Positions 50,484-59,543 of a stretch of DNA of 64,000 bases are shown piece after piece (within the stretch, counting starts at the first letter, position 1; each line of letters starts with the position of its first letter). The position numbers and the translations under genes were made by a program. The notes under the pieces are model-generated. The model had not been told where the DNA came from. It did no database searches and was given only the letters and a program-made list of their open reading frames with translations. Source of the DNA: Nitrospira sp. (lineage in GTDB: Bacteria > Nitrospirota > Nitrospiria > Nitrospirales > Nitrospiraceae); assembly GCA_005116745.1 (NCBI GenBank), contig SWDS01000006.1, positions 731,222-795,221 of the forward strand, in the 5' to 3' direction.

Positions 50484-51380
50484 CTATAAGCTCTTTAGGC
50501 GTTGCAACTCTTCGTCTTCGGTTGAGGGAGGAAGGGCTTTTACTTGTCTGGAGAGCTCTCCCATCATCAGTTGAAGTTCCTTGTGGTCGTCCTTGCTGCT
50601 GTAAGGGATAATTCTGATATTGTAATTCTCTGAAAACGACTTCCTTAAAACATTCCCAGCATCAGGGAAGAGGGCGTAGTGTCGCCTGCCAAATTCCCTA
50701 TAGAGAGAAGCATGCGCCCCTAGAATAAGATCTAGATCGTGATCTCTCAGTCCATAACCAATGAATAATGCTGTGCGCGTCGCAAAAATGTGGGACATTG
50801 AGGCCTGGTATAACGGGCTAGAGTGAATTACCTTTTGGTAGTCTTTCTTTCTGAGTACAACCGTTTCAATGTCCTCAGCATCCCCGTGCATTTTGAAAAT
50901 AAAGAAGCGCTTTTGAGTGCATAGTTGTGACAGCTGAGCCAAGTTCTTCGATGTGAACGTGAATGGGTAACTGCTACTTCGAAGTTGCTTCGCGTAAGTT
51001 CGTTCAATCAAGGTGTCATAGTTTGTTGTCAGGATTGCGCTAAGAGGAAGGTCTAGCAACAGCTCATGCACCTTTGTTGGGCCGTTTCGGTTTCCACCAA
51101 AGGTGTTCTGAATGAAGTTTCTATAGAGATCGCCACGTAAGAGATCTGCACATTCCTCAGCGACTTCTGGATAATGTCCTTTCCGCAGTAGGGATTTCAG
51201 CTCTTTGCTCTGAGTGAAGCTGACCAGTTGCCTTTGGCACTCTGAAATCATCAACTCCAAGGTTTCTTTCCAATTGGGGAAGCCCGCCTGAAGGGAAAGG
51301 CCAGAGCCAATAATTCCGATAACTTCATTAGAGCGAAAAGAATCGATCAGATCTTGTGGGAATGTGATGGATCTAGTCAT
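50484..51380 (-). CDS. SIR2-like family protein, candidate NAD+ hydrolase
   Basis: The 298-residue protein has the SIR2 (SIR2_2-type) fold with catalytic residues in place: GIIGSGLSLQAGFP at 22-35 (NAD loop), TTNYD with Asn120, KMHGD with His165, and FIGYGLRDHDLD near residue 210. In bacterial defence systems this kind of SIR2 domain depletes NAD+ after infection is sensed. It lacks the zinc-binding Cys of histone deacetylases. The gene is visibly AT-rich and overlaps the frame of the adjacent kinase, suggesting one acquired unit. Target and trigger are unknown. Confidence 0.82.
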   Translation of the reverse strand: MTRSITFPQDLIDSFRSNEVIGIIGSGLSLQAGFPNWKETLELMISECQRQLVSFTQSKELKSLLRKGHYPEVAEECADLLRGDLYRNFIQNTFGGNRNGPTKVHELLLDLPLSAILTTNYDTLIERTYAKQLRSSSYPFTFTSKNLAQLSQLCTQKRFFIFKMHGDAEDIETVVLRKKDYQKVIHSSPLYQASMSHIFATRTALFIGYGLRDHDLDLILGAHASLYREFGRRHYALFPDAGNVLRKSFSENYNIRIIPYSSKDDHKELQLMMGELSRQVKALPPSTEDEELQRLKSL

Positions 51381-51558
51381 TGCGTGCTTCTGTTTGATCT
51401 AGAGTACAAAGACGGTGCAGGCTACTTCGCACCAGTGACCATGTCAACTCGAAGTCTCTGCGTCGTTAGGATGCGGATGGTTGCGTAGTCATAGTGCAGT
51501 ATTCAGCTAATGTGTAAGGCAGTTCGAGTCGCGCTCACTTCTTGGCTTTTATGTTAGG

Positions 51559-53577
51559 ATGCCGCGCATGAAAGTGGCGGTGAATCTGCTCTGGCTACTG
51601 CTCTCTCTTCTTGGTGCGCTCGCGCTGGCCCACGTGGTCGGCGTTGTGAACCCAAACGAAAAAGTAAACGGCCTCTGGTTGGTCGTCGCGGCAGCCTGTA
51701 TTTATGTACTGGCCTATCGGTTCTATGGCCGATGGCTGGCTAGGCAGGTCGTTGGTCTGAACAATCAGCATGTGACGCCGGCGGTGCGGTTGAATGACGG
51801 CGTCAATTTTCATCCCACCAACAAGGTTGTGCTTTTTGGCCATCACTTTGCCGCGATTGCTGGAGCAGGGCCCTTGCTTGGTCCGGTCTTAGCGGCGCAA
51901 TTCGGATTTGTGCCGGGGTTTCTCTGGCTGGTGATTGGGGCGGTGCTGGCTGGGGCGGTGCAAGATTTCATCATTCTCGTCGCCTCGATGCGGCGCAACG
52001 GACGTTCGTTGCCCGAGATTGCCCACGATGAACTGGGCTCTGTCACCGGCACGGCGACGGCGGTCGCGGTGCTCTTTATTGTCGTGGTGGCTCTGGCTGG
52101 TCTTGGATTCGCCGTGGTGAATGCGCTCTACCACAATGCCTGGGGCACGTTTACGATCGCGATGACGATTCCGATTGGTCTTCTTATGGGCTTCTATCTT
52201 CAAAAGTTCCGTCCCGGTGCGGTTGCGGAAGTGTCAATACTTGGCGTGGTTCTACTGATCGCCGCCGTGCTGTACGGCCGTGTCGTTGCGCAGTCGTCCT
52301 ACGCGTGGCTCTTCGAGTTTGACAAGCCCTCGCTGATCTGGCTCCTGGCCGGCTATGGGTTTCTCGCGTCGGTCTTGCCGGGTTGGATGTTGCTGGTGCC
52401 GCGCGGCTATCTCTCCACCTTCATGAAGCTCGGCGTGGTCTTTCTACTCGGGTTCGGGGTCATTCTTATGGCACCGACGATCGAGATGCCGCGTGTGACA
52501 CAGTTTGCGAATGGCGGCGGGCCAATTATTCCAGGCACGCTCTTTCCTTTTCTCTTTATCACGATCGCCTGCGGGGCAATCTCAGGATTCCACTCTCTGG
52601 TCTCGTCCGGGACAACGCCCAAGATGATCGAACAGGAATCGCAGGCGGTAGTGGGGTATGCGGCGATGCTGCTGGAAAGTTTTGTTGGCGTCATGGCGTT
52701 GATCGCGGCCTCGGTGCTGATTCCTGGCGACTACCTGGCGATCAATACGACATTAGGTGCGGATGCATTGGCGGCGATGGGTTTTCCCCCGTCGCGAATT
52801 GCTGAACTGTCACAGATGGTTGAAGTTGATGTGGCTGGGCGTCCTGGCGGGGCTGTGTCTTTGGCCGTCGGCATGGCGTCGATCTTTTCAGCGTTGCCCG
52901 GCATGGCGGGTCTGATGGCCTACTGGTATCAATTCGCACTCGTATTTGAAGCGCTCTTCATCCTGACGACGATTGATACGGGCACGCGTGTGGCGCGATA
53001 TCTGATCCAAGAAATGGCCGGACGGGTCTATGCGCCCTTTCGCCGAATGAACTGGATGCCGGGTGTGATGTTGAGCAGCGGTGTGGTCGTGGGTGCCTGG
53101 GCCTATCTGATTGGAACAGGGAGCATTTCGACCATTTGGCCGATGTTTGGTGCTGCGAATCAGTTGTTGGGCACGCTGGCTCTTTGCATCGGGACAACCG
53201 TCTTGATCAAGATGTGGAAGTCGCCCTATCTCTGGGTGACGGCGCTGCCGATGCTCTTCGTGGGCATCATCACCCTGACCGGATCGTATGAAATGTTTTG
53301 GATGTTCTTGAAGAAAGCCGGAACATTAGCGGCAGGGCAAGCCTTTGCGCTCTATCTGGATGCTGTGCTGGTGGCACTGGTTGCGGTGCTGGGTTTGATT
53401 GTCTTAAGCGATAGTGTATGGCAGTGGTATGGCTACGTGGTGCTGAAAAAGCCCTTTACGAGCAGTGAGGTGGTTGTGATGGCTGGTGGAGGGTCTGCAG
53501 GGCGGATGCAGACGGCGATCCATTGTGCTGATGACGAGAAGAGTTTTAAGCTGCCGCATGGAACGGGATGTTGTTGA
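51559..53577 (+). CDS. Carbon starvation protein CstA-like peptide/pyruvate transporter
   Basis: The 672-residue membrane protein has about sixteen helices. Family motifs include HFAAIAGAGPLLGPVLAAQFG near 95-115, MRRNGRSLPEIAHDELG and GAISGFHSLVSSGTTPK near 350. CstA relatives import peptides or pyruvate during starvation. The start could be the ATG at 51559 or 51568. The gene is not in an operon with the cassette upstream (178-base gap, different composition). Confidence 0.92.
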   Translation: MPRMKVAVNLLWLLLSLLGALALAHVVGVVNPNEKVNGLWLVVAAACIYVLAYRFYGRWLARQVVGLNNQHVTPAVRLNDGVNFHPTNKVVLFGHHFAAIAGAGPLLGPVLAAQFGFVPGFLWLVIGAVLAGAVQDFIILVASMRRNGRSLPEIAHDELGSVTGTATAVAVLFIVVVALAGLGFAVVNALYHNAWGTFTIAMTIPIGLLMGFYLQKFRPGAVAEVSILGVVLLIAAVLYGRVVAQSSYAWLFEFDKPSLIWLLAGYGFLASVLPGWMLLVPRGYLSTFMKLGVVFLLGFGVILMAPTIEMPRVTQFANGGGPIIPGTLFPFLFITIACGAISGFHSLVSSGTTPKMIEQESQAVVGYAAMLLESFVGVMALIAASVLIPGDYLAINTTLGADALAAMGFPPSRIAELSQMVEVDVAGRPGGAVSLAVGMASIFSALPGMAGLMAYWYQFALVFEALFILTTIDTGTRVARYLIQEMAGRVYAPFRRMNWMPGVMLSSGVVVGAWAYLIGTGSISTIWPMFGAANQLLGTLALCIGTTVLIKMWKSPYLWVTALPMLFVGIITLTGSYEMFWMFLKKAGTLAAGQAFALYLDAVLVALVAVLGLIVLSDSVWQWYGYVVLKKPFTSSEVVVMAGGGSAGRMQTAIHCADDEKSFKLPHGTGCC

Positions 53578-53721
53578 GGCGGCATGGTTAATCTTCTCGC
53601 TCGCGTCCCGCACACACTCGATCTATCGAATTGCAAAATTATGGGCGGTGCTCGGTGCATGTGCGCAGTGAAAGATGAACGATGCTGCCCTTCCTAGATT
53701 AAGGAAAAGAAGGAGGAGATT

Positions 53722-54219
53722 GTGGCTGATCAGTTTTCATTCGATGTGGTGTCGGAAGTGAATATGCAGGAGCTCAAGAACGCGCTGGATCAGGCAACGA
53801 AAGAGATCAAGCAGCGGTTCGACTTCAAGGACACGAAGACAGAGATCACGCTGAAGGAGAAGGAAAAAGAGTTGATCGTCATCTCCGACGACGAATACAA
53901 GCTGAACGCGGTGCAGGAGATCATCAAGGGGAAGTGCGTGAAGCGTGGGGTGTCGCTGAAGGCGTTCGACTTTGGCGCTGTGGAACCGGCCTTAAGCGGA
54001 ACTGTACGGCAGACGGCGAAGATTCAGAGTGGCCTCACCTCAGAAAAGGCGAAGGAAATTACGAAGGCGCTCAAAGATTCCAAGGTGAAAGTCCAAGCGC
54101 AGATTCAGGGCGAGCAACTGCGTGTGCAAGGCAAGAGCAAGGACGAATTGCAGTCGGCGATCGCGTTCTTGAAGGGGAAAGATTTCGAGGTCGATCTGCA
54201 GTTCACGAACTATCGATAA
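53722..54219 (+). CDS. YajQ-family cyclic-di-GMP/nucleotide-binding protein
   Basis: The 165-residue protein matches YajQ: FSFDVVSEVNMQELKNALDQ, IKQRFDFKDTKTEI, and the second half TVRQTAKIQSGLTSEKAKEI. It has two related ferredoxin-like halves. YajQ homologues bind cyclic di-GMP or RNA; the exact role here is unknown. The GTG at 53722 has AGAAGGAGGAG upstream. The abundance of PilZ proteins in the window suggests c-di-GMP signalling is important to this organism. Confidence 0.92.
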   Translation: MADQFSFDVVSEVNMQELKNALDQATKEIKQRFDFKDTKTEITLKEKEKELIVISDDEYKLNAVQEIIKGKCVKRGVSLKAFDFGAVEPALSGTVRQTAKIQSGLTSEKAKEITKALKDSKVKVQAQIQGEQLRVQGKSKDELQSAIAFLKGKDFEVDLQFTNYR

Positions 54220-54244
54220 ATAGTGTGGTAGCTGCATCACCTCC

Positions 54245-55261
54245 ATGAAGATGCTACGCCTGCTCCTCTTTCTCGCGATCTCTTTTGCCGGCTGCAATCG
54301 CAGCGATCCGATCGTTCTGATCCAGCTCCATCCAAAGAATCCCGATATCATCTACGTCGCGACGAACGACTATATCTATAAAACCCGTGATGCCGGCCAG
54401 ACATGGACAAACCTTTCTCAAGGAATGAGCTATTCCCGTGTGATCGCTATGGCAATTGATCCCGTTTATCCCGCGACTGTGTATGCGGGAACGAAGGGCG
54501 ACGCCGTCTACAAAAGTTATGATGGTGGACAGCGCTGGATCTCAATGCGATCGGGGCTTGATGATGCGACCATTACGTCCGTGGTGAATCAGTTCCTCTT
54601 CGATCCTGCCGACGCGCAGCACATTTTTCTCGCGACCACGATGGGTGTGTTTGAAACCAAGAACGGCGGCGAACAATGGACGAAGAAAATGGAGGGTATG
54701 AACGAAGTGTTGATGGTTGTGACGTTGGGCATGGATCCGACCAGGCCTTCCATTCTGTATGCTGGAACCAGCGGCGGCGTTTACAAGTCGATGGATCAGG
54801 CCGCACATTGGGTAAAAGTGAACAACGGGCTGGTGCCGCCGGACATGGTGAAAACGTCCCGGGCACTGAATGTCACCTCCATACTGGTTGATCCATACGA
54901 GCCCAATACGGTTTACGCCGCCACGCTCGCGGGGCTCTATAAAACAACCGATGCGGCCAAGGGTTGGAAACGAATCGGAGAATCGCTTGCCGATCAGATG
55001 ATCATTGCTATGGTGCTTGACCGAACGCGTCGAGGGGTGATCTACATCACGGGACGGGATGGCGTGCATCGGAGTGAAGATGGCGGGGGCACGTGGGTGG
55101 TGCTCAACAAGGGGTTGGCGACTACCAACATCAGAACGATCGCACAAAGCGAAGCGGATCCAGGGGTGTTCTATGCCGGCACAAATGGGAGTGGCCTCTA
55201 TCGCAGTCAGGATGCGGGGGAGATCTGGGAGCCGATGCCGGTGGTGGGAGGAAAACCGTGA
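54245..55261 (+). CDS. Lipoprotein with BNR/YCF48-like beta-propeller
   Basis: The 338-residue protein has a signal peptide with lipobox (SFAGC). About six blades of a beta-propeller follow, with recurrent DAGQTW, DGGQRW, NGGEQW and DGGGTW motifs (Asp-box-like) between strands. This resembles YCF48 and sialidase-type propellers. No sialidase active-site residues are evident, so it is probably a binding or assembly factor in the envelope. The gene follows yajQ by 25 bases. Confidence 0.8.
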   Translation: MKMLRLLLFLAISFAGCNRSDPIVLIQLHPKNPDIIYVATNDYIYKTRDAGQTWTNLSQGMSYSRVIAMAIDPVYPATVYAGTKGDAVYKSYDGGQRWISMRSGLDDATITSVVNQFLFDPADAQHIFLATTMGVFETKNGGEQWTKKMEGMNEVLMVVTLGMDPTRPSILYAGTSGGVYKSMDQAAHWVKVNNGLVPPDMVKTSRALNVTSILVDPYEPNTVYAATLAGLYKTTDAAKGWKRIGESLADQMIIAMVLDRTRRGVIYITGRDGVHRSEDGGGTWVVLNKGLATTNIRTIAQSEADPGVFYAGTNGSGLYRSQDAGEIWEPMPVVGGKP

Positions 55262-55269
55262 GGGGCGGG

Positions 55270-56271
55270 CTATCGCCTCTTGCTATTCAAGTCAGAGTCT
55301 CCAATAGAAGCACCAACCCCTCGTCGTGGAACGGTTGAGGTACCTTCACGATTTTGTGCGTTGTCGACTTCGAACCCAGTGCTGCTGGACATGGAGGTCT
55401 CTTGCATATCCGTTCCAGGCCGATGGGGGAGCTGACTGTCGTGAACATCCTCTCCTCTCCGCAGGCGAAGTGATTCGCCCGCATTGCTATAGGGAGACAC
55501 CGAGGCGCCGATGTCCGCACCGAAGTTGGAATTCGACTTCGTGTCTTCGATGCCCCCTCCGATTCGTGATCGCAAGGTCGTATCCTCGATCTCAATCCCG
55601 GTCGGTGCTGCTGATGGCGGCCTTTTGGCCATGAACTCCTTCTTGATCGCCTCTTCTTCCTCTTGGATCTGTGCTTTGGCCCTGCCGCTGGTTTCGTAGT
55701 CAACTTCTTTGAGACCCTGTTGTGCTTCGTTCAATTTATCCAGGCGGTCCTGAAGGCGCAATAGGTCTTCCCGAGCACGTGCAACCATTCCGATAATGCT
55801 GGTTCCTTGGCGCTTTCCCAGCTCCGTTGAATTATAAACGCCTTTCTGCCGAATGGCTTGGAGGATATGATTGGCTTCATCAATCATCTCGACGATGTCG
55901 CTCGGTGCATCGCTAGTCGTCAAGCAGCAGGACAGGAAGGCCCGGTAGCGATCTGAAAATTTGGAGGCTACATTCCGTAATTCTTCAATTTTTATCGGAT
56001 CACGGTCGGGGAGATCGAATCCTTGTTGGCGTGCTTTCTCCCGAAAAGACTCTGCCGCCTGCGGATCGAAGAGTGGCTCACAGCCAACATTCTTTTTGGC
56101 TGAAATCTGTTGGCCCGGCGCCTTGCTCGAACACCAATAGATCGGTGCCGGTTGATTGAGTGGGTTATCAGGATTGAAGTCCTTCGCACCGGCCTGCTCC
56201 AGGTAGAGGAGCGGAAGGATGAAGAGCAGAAACGGTCTTATGCATGAGGAAGACGAATAGTTTAGAGACAT
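55270..56271 (-). CDS. Secreted protein with helical core and repetitive C-terminal region
   Basis: The 333-residue protein has a signal peptide (about 8-28). A helical middle region (about 60-220, with coiled-coil-like LLRLQDRLDKLNEAQQGL) follows. A low-complexity C-terminal 110 residues have imperfect repeats of the type GIEIEDTTLRSRIGG, GIEDTKSNSNFGA, EDVHDSQLPHRPG and DMQETSMSSSTGF, about 14 residues each. The family is unknown. The ATG at 56271 starts right before the signal peptide; an ATG at 56310 is a longer option. It converges with the beta-propeller gene. Confidence 0.6.
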   Translation of the reverse strand: MSLNYSSSSCIRPFLLFILPLLYLEQAGAKDFNPDNPLNQPAPIYWCSSKAPGQQISAKKNVGCEPLFDPQAAESFREKARQQGFDLPDRDPIKIEELRNVASKFSDRYRAFLSCCLTTSDAPSDIVEMIDEANHILQAIRQKGVYNSTELGKRQGTSIIGMVARAREDLLRLQDRLDKLNEAQQGLKEVDYETSGRAKAQIQEEEEAIKKEFMAKRPPSAAPTGIEIEDTTLRSRIGGGIEDTKSNSNFGADIGASVSPYSNAGESLRLRRGEDVHDSQLPHRPGTDMQETSMSSSTGFEVDNAQNREGTSTVPRRGVGASIGDSDLNSKRR

Positions 56272-56481
56272 AATAGCATTCTCTAATCGAAATCCCTTGA
56301 AGTCAATCAAACTTCACCAGTTTGATGGGCTAGGGAAATGCGGACTCTTGCCAGAGGGCTAAGGCTGCGTAGCCTGTTGCAATTAAAGAATAAATCGATC
56401 GGATATCAGTTACTATATGGCGCGATGTGCCACACTTCTCCACCTACTGCCTTTAGGCCTCACTAAGTTACCGAAAGACTG

Positions 56482-56509
56482 TTGACAAGCAAAAATGCCA
56501 GAGTATACT
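56482..56509 (+). promoter_or_regulatory. Sigma-70-type promoter of the dcw cluster
   Basis: A perfect -35 TTGACA (56482-56487) and a -10 TATACT (56504-56509) with a 16-base spacer lie 28 bases before the rsmH start and drive the plus-strand cell-wall cluster. Confidence 0.75.
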
Positions 56510-56517
56510 TCGTGAAG

Positions 56518-56541
56518 TGGGGAGAAGTGGAGGCGTGTGGG
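56518..56541 (+). promoter_or_regulatory. MraZ-type TGGG repeats at the dcw promoter
   Basis: TGGG, TGGA and TGGG stand at 56518, 56528 and 56538, exactly ten bases apart, immediately downstream of the -10 box and into the rsmH start. MraZ binds direct TGGGN repeats with five-base spacing at dcw promoters. The middle repeat is TGGA. There is no mraZ gene next to it, so a distant MraZ would be needed. Confidence 0.6.
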
Positions 56542-57469
56542 TGAAAGTATTTTTAGTGAAAAATTGCACATCCCAGTACTCGGACAAGAAGTGCGATCTT
56601 GGCTTATTTTTCAACAACCTACCACAATTGTCGATTGTACGGTGGGATATGGTGGGCATGCTGAAATGCTCTTAATGGCTAGCCCTGTCGGGACAAGGGT
56701 TGTAGGGCTTGACCAGGACTCTCAGGCCATTGAGTTTAGTCAGCAGCGCTTGAGTCGATTCGGAGACCGGATTGTGTTGCGGCAAGGAAATTATCGAGAC
56801 TTAAAGTCACACCTTACTGAAGCGGGTATCGCGCAGGTCGATGGTGTGCTGTTCGATTTTGGGGTTTCATCCCCGCAGTTGGATGATCCCTTGCGAGGGT
56901 TCAGTTTTCAGCGAGAAGGTCCGCTTGATATGCGCATGGACCAAACGATCGGGACAACTGCCGCCGATTTGGTGAACAGTAGTCCCGAACATGAGCTTGC
57001 GGACATCATATTTCAGAATGGGGAAGAGAGGTATGCCAGGCGAATTGCTCGGGCCATCGTGCAGGAAAGGCAACGACAGCCAGTCATGACCACCGGAGTA
57101 CTTGCCTCTATCATCGCTCGGTCCGTGCCGGCGCCTTATCGCCACGGACGGATTCATTGTGCCACGCGGACCTTTCAGGCGCTTCGCATTACGGTGAATC
57201 ATGAACTAGATTTCTTGGAGCCCTCGCTTCGAGATGCAACCGACGTGTTGGCTGTGGGAGGAAGGGTTTGCGCGATTTCCTTTCATTCTCTCGAAGATCG
57301 TATTGTGAAGCATACGTTCCGGTCTCTTGCGCAAGAGCCGGACGCCACTGTGTCGATACTCACGAAGAAACCGGTCCTTCCTTCGGGGGCCGAGTGCGAA
57401 GCAAACCCCCGATCACGAAGCGCTAAATTACGAGTCGCTGAACGTCAACCGAGGATGGGACTTTTATGA
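56537..57469 (+). CDS. rsmH: 16S rRNA (cytosine-1402-N4)-methyltransferase RsmH
   Basis: The 310-residue enzyme methylates N4 of C1402 in 16S rRNA. It begins at a GTG at 56537; the GGAGG at 56529-56533 is the ribosome site. The AdoMet-binding motif DCTVGYGGHAEMLL is near residue 35, and the family segment PQLDDPLRGFSFQREGPLDMRMDQ near 115, with the end motif AISFHSLEDRIVKHTF. It is the first gene of the dcw cluster, with ftsL overlapping its stop (ATGA). Confidence 0.96.
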   Translation: MGESIFSEKLHIPVLGQEVRSWLIFQQPTTIVDCTVGYGGHAEMLLMASPVGTRVVGLDQDSQAIEFSQQRLSRFGDRIVLRQGNYRDLKSHLTEAGIAQVDGVLFDFGVSSPQLDDPLRGFSFQREGPLDMRMDQTIGTTAADLVNSSPEHELADIIFQNGEERYARRIARAIVQERQRQPVMTTGVLASIIARSVPAPYRHGRIHCATRTFQALRITVNHELDFLEPSLRDATDVLAVGGRVCAISFHSLEDRIVKHTFRSLAQEPDATVSILTKKPVLPSGAECEANPRSRSAKLRVAERQPRMGLL

Positions 57470-57804
57470 AGACCGTCTCCGTTTTTCTAGGACTCTGTCT
57501 CGTATTTGTGTTTGTGTGGGAACGCGTAGACATGGTTCGGATCGGCTATCAGATTGAACGGTTGAAGCGTGACAAGACGGTGCTGGAACGTCAACGAGAT
57601 GAGCTTCGCGTCACATTTTCCACATTAAGCGCCTCCAACCGGATCGCAAAATTGGCGACGGAAAAACTCGGCATGAGTCTGCCTCAGCAAGGGCAAATCA
57701 TCGTGGTTCAGTCCAGACCAAGACCAAGTGGTGTCCATCCCTCAGGTATTGCGCTGGTTGAGCTGAAAGTCGCCAGGAATGATCTTCCCAACGGGAGGTT
57801 CTAG
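57466..57804 (+). CDS. ftsL: Cell division protein FtsL
   Basis: The 112-residue protein has a membrane helix at residues 3-22 and a coiled coil after it (ERLKRDKTVLERQRDELR), the FtsL pattern. It assembles with FtsB and FtsQ at the septum. Position between rsmH and ftsI, with overlaps on both sides, is the standard order. The tail is basic and Pro-rich. Confidence 0.88.
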   Translation: MKTVSVFLGLCLVFVFVWERVDMVRIGYQIERLKRDKTVLERQRDELRVTFSTLSASNRIAKLATEKLGMSLPQQGQIIVVQSRPRPSGVHPSGIALVELKVARNDLPNGRF

Positions 57805-59522
57805 TGGCTGGTTCCCTTCTTTCTCGCGGTCGTCGGTATGTCTTATTGCTGCTGTTGCTGTGTGGGTTTGGAGTGGTTCTGTTCCGGCTGGTCACGCTGC
57901 AAGTGTTGCAAGCGGCTGAACTCTCAGCCCAAGCGAATCGACAGCACCAAAAGACGGTATCGCTTGAAGGGGCTCGCGGCACGATCGTCGACCGGCATGG
58001 CAAGATTTTAGCCATGAATGTGGAGGTGCAGTCCGTATTCGGAGTTCCAAACACAGTAGATAGCCCGCTTAAGACTGCTCGGCAGTTATCGCCGATTCTG
58101 CATGTGAAGACTGATGAGTTGGAACGAAAACTCCGACAGGACCGGAGATTTGTCTGGTTAGCTCGAAAGTTGGATCCTGAGCAGGGGCGTCGCCTGGATC
58201 GTTTGTCGCTTGATGGGATCGGGGTTGTGATGGAAGGGCGGCGGTTTTATCCCAAAGGGCCACTTCTGGCCCATGTGTTGGGTTTTTCAGGAATGGACGG
58301 TGAGGGCTTGGAAGGCGTCGAGCATCGCTACGAACCCTACTTGCATGGTGAGAAGCGGATGATGGTGCTGCAACGCGATGCTTTCGGGCATACGGTATTT
58401 CCTAAGGGAATGATGGAACGGAGTCCGACGCCGGGTCATAGCCTCACGCTTACGATTGATGAGGTGATTCAGTATATCGTTGAGAGAGAGCTTGAGGACG
58501 CGGTTGGCCGTGCGCGGGCCAAGTCAGGAACAATGATTGTGCTTGATCCAAAGACGGGCGCGGTGTTGGCTATGGCGGTGAGTCCGCGATTTGATCCCAA
58601 CGCCGTATCGGCGCTGAACCCTGATCGCTGGCGGAACAGGGCGCTGACAGATGCCTATGAACCAGGGTCAACTATGAAGGCGATGATGGCTGCGGCAGCC
58701 ATTGAGGAACGAGTGGTAAGGCCAAATACGATGGTATTTGGGGAGCATGGTCGTATGACGGTTGCGAACACCGTGATTCATGATCATGAGCGATTGGGAT
58801 GGATCTCCTTTGCGCAGGTGATTCAGAAGTCCAGCAACATTGGGGCGGCAAAGACCGGTATGGCGTTGGGGGAGCACCGGCTCTATCGATACCTCCAGGC
58901 ATTCGGTTTCGGGCAGCGAACGGAGATCGATCTTCCCGGAGAGGGAGTTGGGCTGGTGAGAGACCCTAAAGACTGGGGGCGCCGTTCGGTCGCGTCTATT
59001 TCCATAGGGCAAGAGATTGGTGTGACGCCACTTCAAATGGTATCTGCGGTTGCGGCCATCGCCAACGAGGGTATGTTGATGAAGCCCTACGTGGTGTCAG
59101 AAATACGAGATGCTGATAACCACATCCTCAGGCAGGTCCCTCCTCAAGCCAAGCGACGGGTCATTTCTCGAGAAACTGCTCGCAGCGTGACGAAGATTCT
59201 TGAAGGTGTTGTGACGGACGGCACCGGGACGAATGCGGCTATCCCGGGATTTCGGGTGGCTGGGAAAACTGGTACCGCCCAAAAAATCGACCCCCGAACC
59301 GGTGCCTATTCAGCCTCTCGATTTGTTGCGTCTTTTGCGGGGTATGCGCCAGCAGACAACCCGCAGCTCGCTATGATCGTGGTGATCGATGAACCTCTAG
59401 GCGATACGCAGGGTGGGGCTGTCGCTGCTCCGGTGTTTAGTCGCGTCGGGGAGCAGGTGTTAAGCTACTTAGGCGTGCCATCGGATGCGCCCATCACGTT
59501 GGCGATGGCTTCGCGACAATAG
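57804..59522 (+). CDS. ftsI: Peptidoglycan D,D-transpeptidase FtsI (PBP3)
   Basis: The 572-residue septal transpeptidase has an N-terminal helix (11-32), a PBP dimer-like domain and a transpeptidase domain with SxxK (STMK in YEPGSTMKAMM), SxN (SSN in QKSSNIGAAK) and KTGT (in VAGKTGTAQK). It crosslinks peptidoglycan at the division site. The GTG start at 57804 overlaps the ftsL stop by one base. No C-terminal PASTA domain is present. Confidence 0.95.
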   Translation: MAGSLLSRGRRYVLLLLLLCGFGVVLFRLVTLQVLQAAELSAQANRQHQKTVSLEGARGTIVDRHGKILAMNVEVQSVFGVPNTVDSPLKTARQLSPILHVKTDELERKLRQDRRFVWLARKLDPEQGRRLDRLSLDGIGVVMEGRRFYPKGPLLAHVLGFSGMDGEGLEGVEHRYEPYLHGEKRMMVLQRDAFGHTVFPKGMMERSPTPGHSLTLTIDEVIQYIVERELEDAVGRARAKSGTMIVLDPKTGAVLAMAVSPRFDPNAVSALNPDRWRNRALTDAYEPGSTMKAMMAAAAIEERVVRPNTMVFGEHGRMTVANTVIHDHERLGWISFAQVIQKSSNIGAAKTGMALGEHRLYRYLQAFGFGQRTEIDLPGEGVGLVRDPKDWGRRSVASISIGQEIGVTPLQMVSAVAAIANEGMLMKPYVVSEIRDADNHILRQVPPQAKRRVISRETARSVTKILEGVVTDGTGTNAAIPGFRVAGKTGTAQKIDPRTGAYSASRFVASFAGYAPADNPQLAMIVVIDEPLGDTQGGAVAAPVFSRVGEQVLSYLGVPSDAPITLAMASRQ

Positions 59523-59543
59523 TACTCGTACTGGGGAGTGTCG

